DNA of 64,000 nt from Gammaproteobacteria bacterium (GTDB lineage Bacteria; Pseudomonadota; Gammaproteobacteria; Pseudomonadales; Pseudohongiellaceae), in the NCBI GenBank assembly GCA_009692305.1, contig SHZK01000009.1, forward strand, positions 1 to 64,000. The letters are read 5' to 3'. The position numbers and the translations under genes are program-made. The notes beneath the pieces are model-generated. The model saw nothing but the letters and a program-made list of their open reading frames with translations, was not told where the DNA came from and searched no databases. This document shows, piece by piece, positions 1 through 8,926 of this stretch (within the stretch, counting starts at the first letter, position 1; every line of letters starts with the position of its first letter).

Positions 1-144
1 TATAGTTGGTTAAGCCAATACATGTTTGACTCGATTCAGGAAGTTCAGGACTATGCCACACAATGGCTTTGGTTCTACAACAATGAACGACCTAACAAGG
101 CTAATGGTGGTTTTCCACCGAAACAAATGCTGACGGCAGCATGA
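1..144 (+). CDS. IS3-family transposase (OrfB), C-terminal fragment
   Basis: An open frame runs in from the window edge and stops with TGA at 142-144, giving 47 residues. The end reads WLWFYNNERPNKANGG followed by a PP-K-x-ML tail. This is the typical last stretch of the DDE integrase-type OrfB of IS3-family elements, with the FYNNERPN signature. OrfB cuts and joins the element's ends. Everything upstream is outside the window, so completeness cannot be judged. The conserved tail is intact, so the copy may be full length. Family assignment is from motif recognition. Confidence 0.85.
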   Translation, partial: YSWLSQYMFDSIQEVQDYATQWLWFYNNERPNKANGGFPPKQMLTAA

Positions 145-145
145 C

Positions 146-185
146 TTCTACTTTTGAAATTAGTTAAAAAAGGGATGATTACCCA
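146..185 (+). mobile_element. Right terminal region of the IS3-family element
   Basis: The 40 bases after the transposase stop contain a terminus-like sequence ending GGGATGATTACCCA, which on the other strand begins TG as IS3-family ends do. A second copy of this end lies at 43637-43676: the first 9 bases (TTCTACTTT) and the last 13 before position 185 (GGGATGATTACCC) are identical. The end overlaps the last codons of the leftward gene at 160-768. The exact boundary (183-185) is inferred because no left end or target duplication is visible. Confidence 0.6.
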
Positions 186-768
186 TTGCCTGCAGCTGCT
201 TTGCTACCAGATCATCCACGCTGACTTGCTGCAATGAGGTGGCGGGGCCATCTGCTGACTGCAAGTGCCGCACCACGGTGTCCAGAATCAGCTCTCTTTC
301 GGCGTCCGTCAGGCTCGGTGCAGCACGTGCCAACTCCTCTCGGTATTGCTGCTTGAGTTGATTCGCGGTGGGTTTGACGCTGCGGTTGTCCAGCAGGGCC
401 AACTCGGCAGTGCTTAGCAGTGGTGCCAGACGCTCGCGCAGATAGGACGCAGCGCTGATAGCAGCGAGTTCAGACGTATTGGCCTGGCCACTCGCCACTC
501 TGGCGCTGAGCTCGGCGCGCGCACTGAGCACTGCGACCAACTCATTTTCAACGGCGAGCTTGTGCTGGGCATCGCCACTCAAGGAATTGAGAAAATCGCG
601 GTATTGCACTTCAATCTGCATGTGCGCCATTTGTTCGTACTGCGAAGCTTCCTGACTGCGCTGCAGCATGAGCAGCACGGATTCCGGTATGTTTGAATCT
701 TGCCCGTAGCCTTGTGTGCTGCAGAGCAGAAGTAACAGGAAAAATGGGAAGGAATTTCGCGATGGCAT
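160..768 (-). CDS. Secreted helical protein of unknown function
   Basis: No family recognised. The chosen ATG at 768 starts with MPSRNS followed by a phenylalanine/leucine-rich segment and a likely signal peptidase I site after YGQ, so the mature protein should be periplasmic. An in-frame ATG at 813 would add 15 residues ahead of the signal peptide and is less likely. The mature part (about 180 residues) is Ala/Leu/Glu/Gln-rich and looks entirely helical, with no cysteines in the mature part. The last eight codons and the stop lie inside the IS3-type terminus at 146-185, so the native C-terminus was probably replaced by the insertion. It lies 271 bases downstream of the S9 peptidase gene on the same strand. 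Confidence 0.6.
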   Translation of the reverse strand: MPSRNSFPFFLLLLLCSTQGYGQDSNIPESVLLMLQRSQEASQYEQMAHMQIEVQYRDFLNSLSGDAQHKLAVENELVAVLSARAELSARVASGQANTSELAAISAASYLRERLAPLLSTAELALLDNRSVKPTANQLKQQYREELARAAPSLTDAERELILDTVVRHLQSADGPATSLQQVSVDDLVAKQLQAMGNHPFFN

Positions 769-948
769 GGTGCTAACCTGCTTTGGTGAAAACGGATTAT
801 GAAAACCGGGCATTAGTACCGGGTATCAGTATCGAGTGTGAGAATCGAAACTGAAAACTGATATCAGCATCCAAGATTAAATTGAATGAATGGGGAATGC
901 CAAGCTCAATGACAATTTAAGTTATAGGCTTGATGCGCGAATAAGTCG

Positions 949-1004
949 TGCCAGTGCCCGTAGTGCCCGTAGTGCCCGTAGTGCCCGTAGTGCCTGTAGT
1001 GCCC
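949..1004. repeat. 9-bp tandem repeat (GTGCCCGTA)n
   Basis: About six head-to-tail copies of a nine-base unit GTGCCCGTA, with a variant first copy (GTGCCA) and one C-to-T change in a later copy, lie in the gap between the small secreted protein gene and the end of the S9 peptidase gene. Because the unit is a multiple of three, it makes a spurious Ala-Arg-Ser repeat in a rightward frame. Copy number probably varies by replication slippage. No function is evident. Confidence 0.85.
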
Positions 1005-1039
1005 ATGTCGATGCCGGAATAATGATGGCGAACATTGCA

Positions 1040-3244
1040 TCAACCATCAGTCAGTTGCTGCAACAAATACACCACTTGCATCGCATTGGTTACAGCCAGT
1101 TGCTGCAAATTGGCGCCGCCACCGTGCCCGCCCTCGGCATTTTCAAAATAAAGTACATCGTGGCCCTGTTCCAGCATGCGTGCCGCCATCTTGCGTGCAT
1201 GCCCTGGGTGCACGCGATCATCTTTGGGATTGGTCCACAGGAATATCCTGGGATAATTGGCAGCTGCCGATACGCGCTGGTAGGGCGAGTATTCTGAAAT
1301 AAAGGCGTGATGCTCGGGAATATCGGGATTGCCGTATTCCGCCATCCAGCTCGCGCCTGCCAGCAGCTTGTGATAGCGCAGCATGTCGATTAAGGGCACG
1401 GCACTGATGACGGCATTGAACAGCTCCGGGCGCTGCACCATTACCGCGGTAACCAGCAGTCCGCCATTGCTACCGCCGCGTATGCCGAGCCTGGCCGAAA
1501 TGGTCAGTCCTGACGCGATGATGGCGTCGGCTACGGCAATGAAGTCATCGAATACGCGCTGCCGGTTTTCCAGCAGAGCTGACTGATGCCACTGCGGGCC
1601 GTACTCGCCACCGCCGCGAATATTGGCCAGCACGAAGGCGCCGCCACTTTCTACCCACACTTGATCCATGGCGCTCAGATAAGCAGGCGTTTCTGCAAGT
1701 TCGAACCCACCGTACGCAGTCATTGCCACAGGTGTGCTGCCATCGAGGGGAATCCCCACAGGCCGCACTACAAAGTAAGGTATGCGGGTGCCGTCAGCAC
1801 TGGTCGCAAACTGTTGCTCGGTGACCAATTTACTCGCATCGAAGCGCGCTTGCAGGGCCTTGATCGGCCTTGGCGCTAACGCACCTTCTATTACATATAA
1901 AGTCTGCGGCACCGTGAAACTCTGGAAGGTTGCGAGCACGGTGTCGCTGTAATCATCGGCCGAATTAATCTGGATGGCGCCATCGGCGGGTAGTTCGACT
2001 CTGCTTATATCCCAGCCCTGCCCGGTGGTGGTGGCTCTGAACAGGATGCCAGCGACATCCTTTAGCGCGGCAACGTACACCGCATCACTGCTGATGGCGA
2101 CGCCGTCGATGGCGTCGAGCAGGGCATCGCTGTGTGGATCAAGCACGGTAGCCAGTGCTACCGGTGCCTGTGCGCGAATGCTCTCCAGCAGGTGCATCGA
2201 TACCAGGCTGCCGGCGGCATAGGTGGTGCCATTGTCTGGCGTCCAGTCAGAGCGCAGCAACACCAATAAATTGTCGCCCAGCACGCCCTGGGCGTTGGCG
2301 TCGATGGGCAGTGGGATGGAGGCGAGCGTGCCGTCTGTGAATACCCAGTTTTCTTCAGTGAAGAAATCGGGACGGCGGGTAATGATATTGAGGGCAGTTT
2401 GGCTACCACTGACCGCGGTCACGTCCACGCTCATGTCATTCTGACCCACCTCGATTACTTGCTCGGCAAGCTCCAGCTCAGTACCCCGTTGCCACAGCCT
2501 GAGTGTGCGAGCATAACCGGAATCAGTGAGTGAGTTGGCGCCGAAATCACTGCCAACCAGCAGCGTATTGGCATCTACCCAATCGACATTGGTTTTCGCC
2601 TCCGCCACATAGAAGCCACCATCGACGAAATTCTTCCCATCGAGATCGAATTCACGAATCACCACTGCATCCTTGCCGCCATCACTCAGCTGCAGCAGGC
2701 AGCGTGCTGGATTACCGGGCAGACAATTGCGCCCTTTGTATACCCAGTTCGCGTTTTCAATAGTGGCCAGACGATCGACATCGAGCACAGTTTCCCAGTC
2801 GGGATTGGCAGTGGCATAGCTTGCCAGGGTGGTGCGGCGCAATATGCCGCGTACATGGGTAGTGTCCTGCCAGAAATTGTACACAGCGCCATTCACCAGT
2901 GCGCCTGCAGGAATGCGGTCCGCCGACGTGAGAATGGCGGCGATGCGGGCTTCGATCGCAGCGAAGCGAGTGTCGCCCTGCAGCGCAGGCACCGAGCTGG
3001 CGTTTTGCTGTGCCGCCCAGGCCAGCGCGTCAGCGCCATCGACTGCTTCCAGCCAGAGCCAGGGGTCTTCGACAGAGGTCAGGGAAGCAGCGGGCATAGT
3101 CGTCAACGGCATATTGGTGGATTGCTCAGGGGCAGTATCGGTATTCGATGTGGTCTCGGGTGTGTCGCAACTGCTTAGCAGAATGAGGATGGCTACTGCG
3201 CTGGTTGCCACTGCACTTGTGGAAAGGATAGAAACGGCTGGCAT
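1040..3244 (-). CDS. Prolyl oligopeptidase family (S9A) lipoprotein peptidase
   Basis: A 734-residue serine peptidase of the alpha/beta-hydrolase type. The N-terminus has a lipoprotein signal with lipobox L-S-S-C (Cys26), so it should be anchored to the cell envelope. A Thr-rich linker follows, then a beta-propeller region (about 60-470) and the catalytic domain. The nucleophile is in GGSNGG (Ser about 592), the acid in PKDDRVHP (about 675), and the histidine in GGHGGG (about 707). GGSNGG is the S9A signature; the family cleaves short peptides, often after proline. The start is supported by TTGAGGAAACC upstream. It lies 45 bases behind the anti-sigma gene and is probably in the same operon, so it may be part of the sigma factor's response. 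Substrate unknown. Confidence 0.88.
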   Translation of the reverse strand: MPAVSILSTSAVATSAVAILILLSSCDTPETTSNTDTAPEQSTNMPLTTMPAASLTSVEDPWLWLEAVDGADALAWAAQQNASSVPALQGDTRFAAIEARIAAILTSADRIPAGALVNGAVYNFWQDTTHVRGILRRTTLASYATANPDWETVLDVDRLATIENANWVYKGRNCLPGNPARCLLQLSDGGKDAVVIREFDLDGKNFVDGGFYVAEAKTNVDWVDANTLLVGSDFGANSLTDSGYARTLRLWQRGTELELAEQVIEVGQNDMSVDVTAVSGSQTALNIITRRPDFFTEENWVFTDGTLASIPLPIDANAQGVLGDNLLVLLRSDWTPDNGTTYAAGSLVSMHLLESIRAQAPVALATVLDPHSDALLDAIDGVAISSDAVYVAALKDVAGILFRATTTGQGWDISRVELPADGAIQINSADDYSDTVLATFQSFTVPQTLYVIEGALAPRPIKALQARFDASKLVTEQQFATSADGTRIPYFVVRPVGIPLDGSTPVAMTAYGGFELAETPAYLSAMDQVWVESGGAFVLANIRGGGEYGPQWHQSALLENRQRVFDDFIAVADAIIASGLTISARLGIRGGSNGGLLVTAVMVQRPELFNAVISAVPLIDMLRYHKLLAGASWMAEYGNPDIPEHHAFISEYSPYQRVSAAANYPRIFLWTNPKDDRVHPGHARKMAARMLEQGHDVLYFENAEGGHGGGANLQQLAVTNAMQVVYLLQQLTDG

Positions 3245-3289
3245 GATGGTTTCCTCAATTAATCAAGACTTATCAAGACAGCACCAAAC

Positions 3290-4156
3290 CTACAAGGTTT
3301 CCAGCATGCTAACCAGTTCCTCGACTGTCTCCGGGAGCCTGGTCTCCAGCAAATCTGACCGTGCGCTACGGTACCGGTTCTGCACGTTGGCGAGAATAGT
3401 AGCATCGCGCAAGCCGCGATAGGTTTCGATGTAGGGTCGGATTTCATCCGGGAAATTACCTCGACGCATTACCGAATTTTGCTCGCGGCTGCCGAGGGCG
3501 CGGCGCATGACGCTGATAACTGTACTCTGTAAGGCGGCGTCAGCAGTCACCGTGCCCACCAGATTCTGCAGTTCAGGTGAGATAGCGGCTAGCTGGTTGC
3601 TGGCACTGCGGCCTGCGGTCAATGCAATGGCGGGAGCTGCGGCGACAGCAGTATCGGCAGTGGCAGCGGTTAATTCCTCGGCAATAAATGCAGTCGCACT
3701 TGCGGGAGCAATGGCAGCAGCGCCTGCGTCCAATTCCAGTCCAGCTTGTGTGTCCTGCAGCGGTACCGCTGCTGGTGCCGCGAGTGTTGGCTCGGCAAGT
3801 TCCATGCGCTGTTCGAGTTTGGCTGTGGCGTCTGCCAGTTCCCGTGCAGTTGCGGTCTCGACGGCCAGTGCTTCAGTGCGGGTGGCGGTGGGCGCGCGGG
3901 GCAATTCCGGATCGGTGAAGAATTGCAGGCTGACTGAAATTGCAATCGCAGCTATCGAGAAGGTAGCGACTGCAGACACCCAGTTGCGTTGCATCCAGCG
4001 CATGTCTCCAAACAAAGAGTGTTTGGCCTCAGGCACCGGCACATGCTCGCGCGCATAAGCGAGAATCGCCTCATCCAGATGCGCGGGCGATTGCGGCGGC
4101 TCCGCCTTGTGCAGCAGGGCTGCAAGCTCGCTGTCATTATCCAGCTTGTTCGGCAT
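3290..4156 (-). CDS. Membrane-anchored anti-sigma factor
   Basis: A 288-residue protein starting MPNKLDNDSE. The ATG at 4156 has a good ribosome site (GAGGTG) and overlaps the end of the sigma-factor gene by 20 bases, a usual sign of translational coupling; a longer frame upstream has no support. The first 80 residues form a soluble, probably cytoplasmic segment. One membrane helix follows (WVSAVATFSIAAIAISVSL, about 91-109) and then an Ala/Thr-rich extracytoplasmic region. The topology and position fit a regulator holding the ECF sigma factor at the membrane. No zinc-type HxxxCxxC motif is seen, so it is not a ZAS-type anti-sigma. The role is inferred from topology and location. Confidence 0.65.
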   Translation of the reverse strand: MPNKLDNDSELAALLHKAEPPQSPAHLDEAILAYAREHVPVPEAKHSLFGDMRWMQRNWVSAVATFSIAAIAISVSLQFFTDPELPRAPTATRTEALAVETATARELADATAKLEQRMELAEPTLAAPAAVPLQDTQAGLELDAGAAAIAPASATAFIAEELTAATADTAVAAAPAIALTAGRSASNQLAAISPELQNLVGTVTADAALQSTVISVMRRALGSREQNSVMRRGNFPDEIRPYIETYRGLRDATILANVQNRYRSARSDLLETRLPETVEELVSMLETL

Positions 4157-4718
4157 AGTGCACCTCGAGTATTTTCCGCAAGTGATTGCTGGCGTAACGT
4201 AACCGACTCTTAATGGTCTCTTCATTCTCGCCAGTCACATCGGCGATTTCGGTGCGGGAAAAGCCTGATTCCCGCAGCAGGAATGCCCGCTGTTGATCCT
4301 TGCTCAGCGTTTCCAGTGCTAACAAAAGATCCATGGACAAATCAATCGAAGCGGCCGTGCTGGCATTGGCATCGGCGATCTGATCAACCAGAGATTCACC
4401 TTCAGCATCTACCCGGTCAGTGATTTTTTCATATTTGTTCGCGCGCCAGAAATCTACCAGTTTGCGATGGGCGATGGCATACAAATAGGTCCTGAATTTC
4501 GCGGAGGGCTGATAATTGGCGGCAGCATTGATCACGGCGATCCAGGTTTCCTGGGCAATTTCCTCGATAACGGCGAGGTCGACATGGGAGCGATAGAGAA
4601 AGGCGTACAGTGGATCTTTATGACGGCGATAGAGTTTCTCAAATGCGCGAGAGTCACCGCGTTGATAGCTCAACATCAGTGACTCGTCGCTTGCCTTTAA
4701 TCCAGGTAGTCCTAACAT
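4137..4718 (-). CDS. ECF-type RNA polymerase sigma factor
   Basis: A 193-residue sigma-70 family protein of the extracytoplasmic-function type. Region 2 is clear: AFEKLYRRHKDPLYAFLYR, then an EIAQETW motif and the -10-binding FRTYLYAIAHRKLVDFWR segment. Region 4 covers about 130-190, with the helix-turn-helix FSRTEIADVTGENEETIKSR. It directs core polymerase to a specialised regulon. It starts 17 bases after the VWA lipoprotein gene and overlaps the anti-sigma gene. An imperfect palindrome (AACAT/ATGTT, 4714-4726) covers the start codon. No good ribosome site precedes it, so translation may depend on the upstream gene. Confidence 0.9.
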   Translation of the reverse strand: MLGLPGLKASDESLMLSYQRGDSRAFEKLYRRHKDPLYAFLYRSHVDLAVIEEIAQETWIAVINAAANYQPSAKFRTYLYAIAHRKLVDFWRANKYEKITDRVDAEGESLVDQIADANASTAASIDLSMDLLLALETLSKDQQRAFLLRESGFSRTEIADVTGENEETIKSRLRYASNHLRKILEVHYAEQAG

Positions 4719-4735
4719 ATAATGTTTGGTTAGTT

Positions 4736-6508
4736 TTATAAAATCCTGGCTAGTTCCACCAGTTTAAGCATCTCGCTTCTGTATCCGTGCTCATCATCAC
4801 CTCTTGACTGGCGTGCCAGCTGTAACAGTTGGTCGTAGTTCCAGTCGTTGGTGTATTTGCCACCTTGCAATAATTGCCCGAAACCAGCGACGGCTGCGGC
4901 GAACTGAATATTATTGGAGGCTGGTGCATTGTCGCCAGTGAGCGCCGTTCCTGCAACTGCTACACCGAATTCAGTACTGGCAGTGGCGGCTGGCAACTTA
5001 TAGCGAATATTCACATAGGCAATCTCATCGCTAATTGAGGCGGTGGTAGCGGCAGCACGAGTAGGTGCATAACGGCTGTCAGCTAGCCTGGCGCCGCGCG
5101 AGCCGTGCAGGCTGATTTCATACAATGCAGTTACTGTGTGACCGGAACCGATTTCGCCAGCATCGATCTTGTCATTGCGAAAATCTTCCTGCTGCAGCAG
5201 GCGGTTCTCGTAGCCCAGCAGGCGATACTCTGACACCACGGCCGGGTTGAATTCGATCTGAATCTTGACGTCTTTGGCGATGGTCAGCAACGTGGACTGC
5301 ATCTCTTCCACGAGAACCTTGCGTGCCTCGCTGAGAGTATCAATGTAAGAGGCATTACCGTTGCCGACATCAGCAAGTTGTTCCATCAGCGAATAATTGT
5401 AGTTGCCGCTGCCATAACCGAGTGTGGTCAGCGCCACGCCATTGTCGCGCTGCTTGCTGATGAGTTCCTTCAGTTCATCGATGCTGGTGACACCCACGTT
5501 CAGGTCACCGTCGCTGGCGATGATGACGCGATTTATGCCGCCCTCAATCTTGTTCGCCTCGGCAATGTGATAGGCCAGTTCGATGCCGGCACTGCCATTG
5601 GTGCTGCCACCGGCTTCCAGCGCTGCCAGTGCGTGCATGATCTCCGACTGCTTGTCTGCAGTGGTAGAGTCAAGCACCACACCAGCGGCTCCCGCATAGA
5701 CTACCAGTGCGATACGGTCGTTCGCGGTCATCTGTGATACCAGCAATTGCAGCGAGGTTTTTACCAGGCCGAGTTTATCGGGTGACTGCATGCTGCCGGA
5801 CACGTCGATGAGGAATACCAGGTTGGCATTGGGCCTGGCAGCTGCCGGTTGCTCGAAACCCTTGATGCCCACCAGCAACAACTGGTTATCCGGATTCCAT
5901 GGCGCTGCCATTACTTCGGTGTGAATCGCCAGTGGATTGGACAGGCTGTCCGGTGCCCCATAGTCATAATCGAAATAGTTGATCATCTCCTCGATGCGCA
6001 CTGCGTCATGGGGTGGCAGGCGACCGTCGCGGGTGAGGATGCGACGCAGGTTGCTGTAGGCGGCAGTATCTACATCGATACTGAAGGTGGAGACAGGTTC
6101 CATAGCAACCTGCTTGATGCTGCTTTCTACTACGTCCAGATAATGCTCGCGATTGGGCTGCTGGCCGGAATAATAGCTGGAGTGGTCATCTTCCATGGCC
6201 AGTTTGGCTACCGCGCTGCCTTGGTCACTCAGTGTTGCGATTCTGACTTCTTGCACAGAAAGCCCCAATGCTTCTGCTTCCTGCCGCAGAGTGCGGTGCT
6301 CCAGGGATGGTGCTCTCGGCTCGGATGTCACAGCAGTTGGGTGAGTAACTGCCGGTTCGATCAAAGCTGGCACCTCTGGCACATCCGGCAATTGACCACT
6401 GCATGCCACCAAGAGCACGCAGGTCAGTGCCAGCAAAGGCATGGCAGTGGAATGGATGGAATACGGTTTAAATTGCAGAGCGCGCGTTACTGGATTGCTG
6501 TGGTACAT
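4736..6508 (-). CDS. YfbK-like von Willebrand factor A lipoprotein
   Basis: A 590-residue protein with a lipoprotein signal (lipobox L-V-A-C, Cys about 36). The N-terminal part holds the conserved block found before the VWA domain in the YfbK family (STFSIDVDTAAYSNLRR). The VWA domain starts about residue 225 with the metal-site motif FLIDVSGSMQ (DxSxS), and a C-terminal domain follows. VWA domains bind a divalent cation and partner proteins. The start is supported by AAGGGGAAG upstream. It is first in a leftward group VWA / ECF sigma / anti-sigma / S9 peptidase, which suggests a self-regulated envelope function. Partner unknown. Confidence 0.85.
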   Translation of the reverse strand: MYHSNPVTRALQFKPYSIHSTAMPLLALTCVLLVACSGQLPDVPEVPALIEPAVTHPTAVTSEPRAPSLEHRTLRQEAEALGLSVQEVRIATLSDQGSAVAKLAMEDDHSSYYSGQQPNREHYLDVVESSIKQVAMEPVSTFSIDVDTAAYSNLRRILTRDGRLPPHDAVRIEEMINYFDYDYGAPDSLSNPLAIHTEVMAAPWNPDNQLLLVGIKGFEQPAAARPNANLVFLIDVSGSMQSPDKLGLVKTSLQLLVSQMTANDRIALVVYAGAAGVVLDSTTADKQSEIMHALAALEAGGSTNGSAGIELAYHIAEANKIEGGINRVIIASDGDLNVGVTSIDELKELISKQRDNGVALTTLGYGSGNYNYSLMEQLADVGNGNASYIDTLSEARKVLVEEMQSTLLTIAKDVKIQIEFNPAVVSEYRLLGYENRLLQQEDFRNDKIDAGEIGSGHTVTALYEISLHGSRGARLADSRYAPTRAAATTASISDEIAYVNIRYKLPAATASTEFGVAVAGTALTGDNAPASNNIQFAAAVAGFGQLLQGGKYTNDWNYDQLLQLARQSRGDDEHGYRSEMLKLVELARIL

Positions 6509-6763
6509 GGTCTTCCCCTTGGTATGGCAGTGGCTGATGGAATTAAACGTTGTTATGGGTTTAATCGGGGAAGGGATGTAAAAGGGGTTAGGGTCTGGAA
6601 ATAAATATTTGTGCTGGAAGCACTACCACCCACTTGGCGCTGTTCGCTGGTGTGATTACTGAAATCTTATGCTCGGTGTGCCAGAATCCAATACATCAAT
6701 ACCGCAAACTGGTTTGCAATCAGGAAATCAAACAACCCGGCAAACAATAAAAAGGCCCAAGTC

Positions 6764-7717
6764 ATGATCTATAACAGCATTCTGGAAACCATTGGCAATA
6801 CCCCGATAGTGAAACTGCAACGTACCGGGCCCGCGCATCAACATATATACGCCAAGCTGGAAGCATTCAACCCGCTGTCCTCGGTAAAGGACCGGCTCGC
6901 GCTTGCGATTATCGATGATGCCGAGCAGCGCGGCACCCTGCAGCCGGGTCAGACCGTGGTGGAAGCGACCTCGGGTAATACCGGTATCGCCCTGGCGATG
7001 GTGTGCGCCGCCAAACGCTATCCATTCGTCGCCACTATGGTGGAAACGTTCTCCGTTGAGAGACGCAAAATCATGAAGGCACTGGGCGCGAAGGTAATTC
7101 TCACTCCTGCTGCTGAGAGAGGCTCGGGCATGGTCAAGCGCGCGGCGGATCTGGCCAGGCAACACGGTTGGTTCCTCGCCAGCCAGTTCGAGAATCCGGC
7201 CAATCCCGCTTATCATCGCAACACCACTGGCCCGGAAATCCTGCGTGATTTCGCCGGCAAGCGGCTTGATTACTTCGTTGCGGGTTGGGGCACAGGCGGT
7301 ACTTTGACTGGTGCCGGCCAGATGTTGAAACTGGCACGTCCTCAAATCAGGATTGTCGCCACGGAGCCGGTGAATGCCGCACTCCTGTCAGGCAACGAAT
7401 GGAAGCCGCACAAGATTCAGGGCTGGACTCCGGATTTCATTCCTGCAGTGCTGGATCAAACTGTGCCGGATGAGATTGTGTTAGTCAGCGATGAAGAATC
7501 TATCGCCATGGCCAGGCACCTGGCGGCAAAGGAAGGCATCTTCTGCGGTATCTCTGCCGGCGGCAGCGTGGCAGCGGCGGTAAAGGTGGCGGAAACAGCG
7601 CCGCCCGGCAGCACGCTGGTAGCGATGCTGGCCGACACCGGTGAACGCTATCTGTCCTCGCCGCTGTTTGCAGAGATAACCGAGGAGTCGGATGACGTGT
7701 GGCTGGCGGCGCAGTGA
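6764..7717 (+). CDS. cysK: O-acetylserine sulfhydrylase (cysteine synthase)
   Basis: This PLP enzyme (317 residues) makes cysteine from O-acetylserine and sulfide in the cytoplasm. The PLP lysine is in PLSSVKDR (about residue 43), the substrate loop in ATSGNTG, and the phosphate-binding loop in GTGGT. The length and the NPANP...TTGPEI block fit CysK. The KIQGW segment differs from the usual KIQGIG, so CysM is a less likely alternative. It stands alone on the + strand, 255 bases from the divergent VWA gene. Sulfide would come from sulfate activated by the cysD/cysNC genes at 59811-62680. Confidence 0.88.
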   Translation: MIYNSILETIGNTPIVKLQRTGPAHQHIYAKLEAFNPLSSVKDRLALAIIDDAEQRGTLQPGQTVVEATSGNTGIALAMVCAAKRYPFVATMVETFSVERRKIMKALGAKVILTPAAERGSGMVKRAADLARQHGWFLASQFENPANPAYHRNTTGPEILRDFAGKRLDYFVAGWGTGGTLTGAGQMLKLARPQIRIVATEPVNAALLSGNEWKPHKIQGWTPDFIPAVLDQTVPDEIVLVSDEESIAMARHLAAKEGIFCGISAGGSVAAAVKVAETAPPGSTLVAMLADTGERYLSSPLFAEITEESDDVWLAAQ

Positions 7718-7779
7718 AATAATATCCAAGGTGTGTCGCATTTGTGCCCAGCAAATTTACTCACCTGGATGCTGGCTGT

Positions 7780-7971
7780 TTATTCGTTTTCGGTCAGCAC
7801 CGACACATTGGCGAATCCATCATCATCGAGCACTGCCTGAATCAACATCGGCTGGCAACACACCTGACAATCCTCGACGTATTCCTGCTCTGCAATGGAG
7901 CAGTCTATAACAAGCTGTATGGGTTCTCCACAATAGGGGCAGTTGCTGTCGACCAGTTGCGTGCCAATCAT
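7780..7971 (-). CDS. CPXCG-motif zinc-ribbon small protein
   Basis: A 63-residue protein with NCPYCGEPI near the N-terminus and a second pair in CQVCCQP, the pattern of the CPXCG cysteine-rich family. The four cysteines most likely bind one zinc ion. Function of the family is unknown. It starts 7 bases after the 2-hydroxyacid dehydrogenase gene and is probably co-transcribed with it. Confidence 0.8.
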   Translation of the reverse strand: MIGTQLVDSNCPYCGEPIQLVIDCSIAEQEYVEDCQVCCQPMLIQAVLDDDGFANVSVLTENE

Positions 7972-7978
7972 TTTTACA

Positions 7979-8926
7979 TCACTTCCCGGTTACTTCTGTA
8001 AGCAAGGGCATGTTGTTAAACCATGCCTCCAGATTTTGCATGACTACGTTTCCCATCTCGCGCCGGGTCTGCACGGTAGCGCTGCCGATATGGGGCATCA
8101 ACACGACATTGTCGAGTCTTAACAGACCGTCAGGTACATTCGGTTCATTCGCATACACATCCAGACCGGCACCGGCGATCGTGCCGCTGGTCAGAGCTTC
8201 AATCAAGCTGTCTTCATCCACACTGGTGCCGCGACCGACGTTGATGAAGATGCCGCGCGGGCCAAGCTGATTGAACACCTCATTATTGATGATCTTGGCC
8301 GTGCCCGCGCCGCCGGGCAGCATGTTAAGCAGGAAGTCGCTGTTGGCAGCCAGTTCGTTGATGCTGGGGTAATAGGTATGTGGCAGAGGTTTAGGTGTGC
8401 GGTTGTGATAGGCAATCTTAAGCTTGAAGGGCAGTGCCCGCGCGACGATTGCCTCGCCGATACGGCCGAGGCCGATGATGCCCAGCGTCTTGTCGGCCAG
8501 GCTCTGCCCAAACGGAAATGGACCCTTGGGCCATTGCCCGGCGCGCAGAAACTTGTCGGCGTTGATCAAATTGCGGGCGGTGGCAAGGATCAGCGCAATG
8601 GCAAGATCAGCCACGGCATCGTTCAGCACATCGGGCGTGTTTGTTACTTTGATATGCTTCGCATTCGTCTCCCTGAAATTAATCGCATCCACGCCCACGC
8701 CAAAGCAGGCTAACACTCGCAATGAGGGCAGCTGATAAATGCGGTCATCGCAGAACCAACTGGCAGATGCAGCGGCATGGCAGACGCCGTTGAGTGCTGC
8801 CAGCAGCTTTGTTTGGTCGGCTGCCGGTGTTTCCCAGAAATGCACAGTGTCATAGAGCGCATCCAGCCTGGTGATGGTATCGGGGTGGAAATTATTGACG
8901 ATGAGGAGCTTGTGTTGGTCTGTCAT
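7979..8926 (-). CDS. D-isomer-specific 2-hydroxyacid dehydrogenase
   Basis: A 315-residue NAD(P)-dependent dehydrogenase. The Rossmann fingerprint is GLGRIGEA (about 148-155). The catalytic set is Arg in NVGRGT, Glu in YANEPNVP, and His in MPHIGSAT. Sequence style is close to glyoxylate/hydroxypyruvate reductases, which reduce 2-oxoacids to D-2-hydroxyacids, but the substrate cannot be told from motifs. It is followed by the CPXCG protein gene and is divergent from selA. Confidence 0.85.
   Translation of the reverse strand: MTDQHKLLIVNNFHPDTITRLDALYDTVHFWETPAADQTKLLAALNGVCHAAASASWFCDDRIYQLPSLRVLACFGVGVDAINFRETNAKHIKVTNTPDVLNDAVADLAIALILATARNLINADKFLRAGQWPKGPFPFGQSLADKTLGIIGLGRIGEAIVARALPFKLKIAYHNRTPKPLPHTYYPSINELAANSDFLLNMLPGGAGTAKIINNEVFNQLGPRGIFINVGRGTSVDEDSLIEALTSGTIAGAGLDVYANEPNVPDGLLRLDNVVLMPHIGSATVQTRREMGNVVMQNLEAWFNNMPLLTEVTGK

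Noticed and set aside
890-1297. Rightward 135-codon frame with Ala-Arg-Ser repeats
   Set aside because: It is produced by the 9-bp tandem repeat and runs antisense into the S9 peptidase gene; no ribosome site or family resemblance.
2829-3422. Rightward 197-codon frame opposite the S9 peptidase start
   Set aside because: Low-complexity Ser/Ala/Val composition typical of antisense shadows in GC-rich genes.
7722-7771. Inverted repeat ATCCAAGGTG / CACCTGGAT between cysK and the CPXCG gene as a terminator
   Set aside because: Loop of about 30 bases and no T run; too weak to call.
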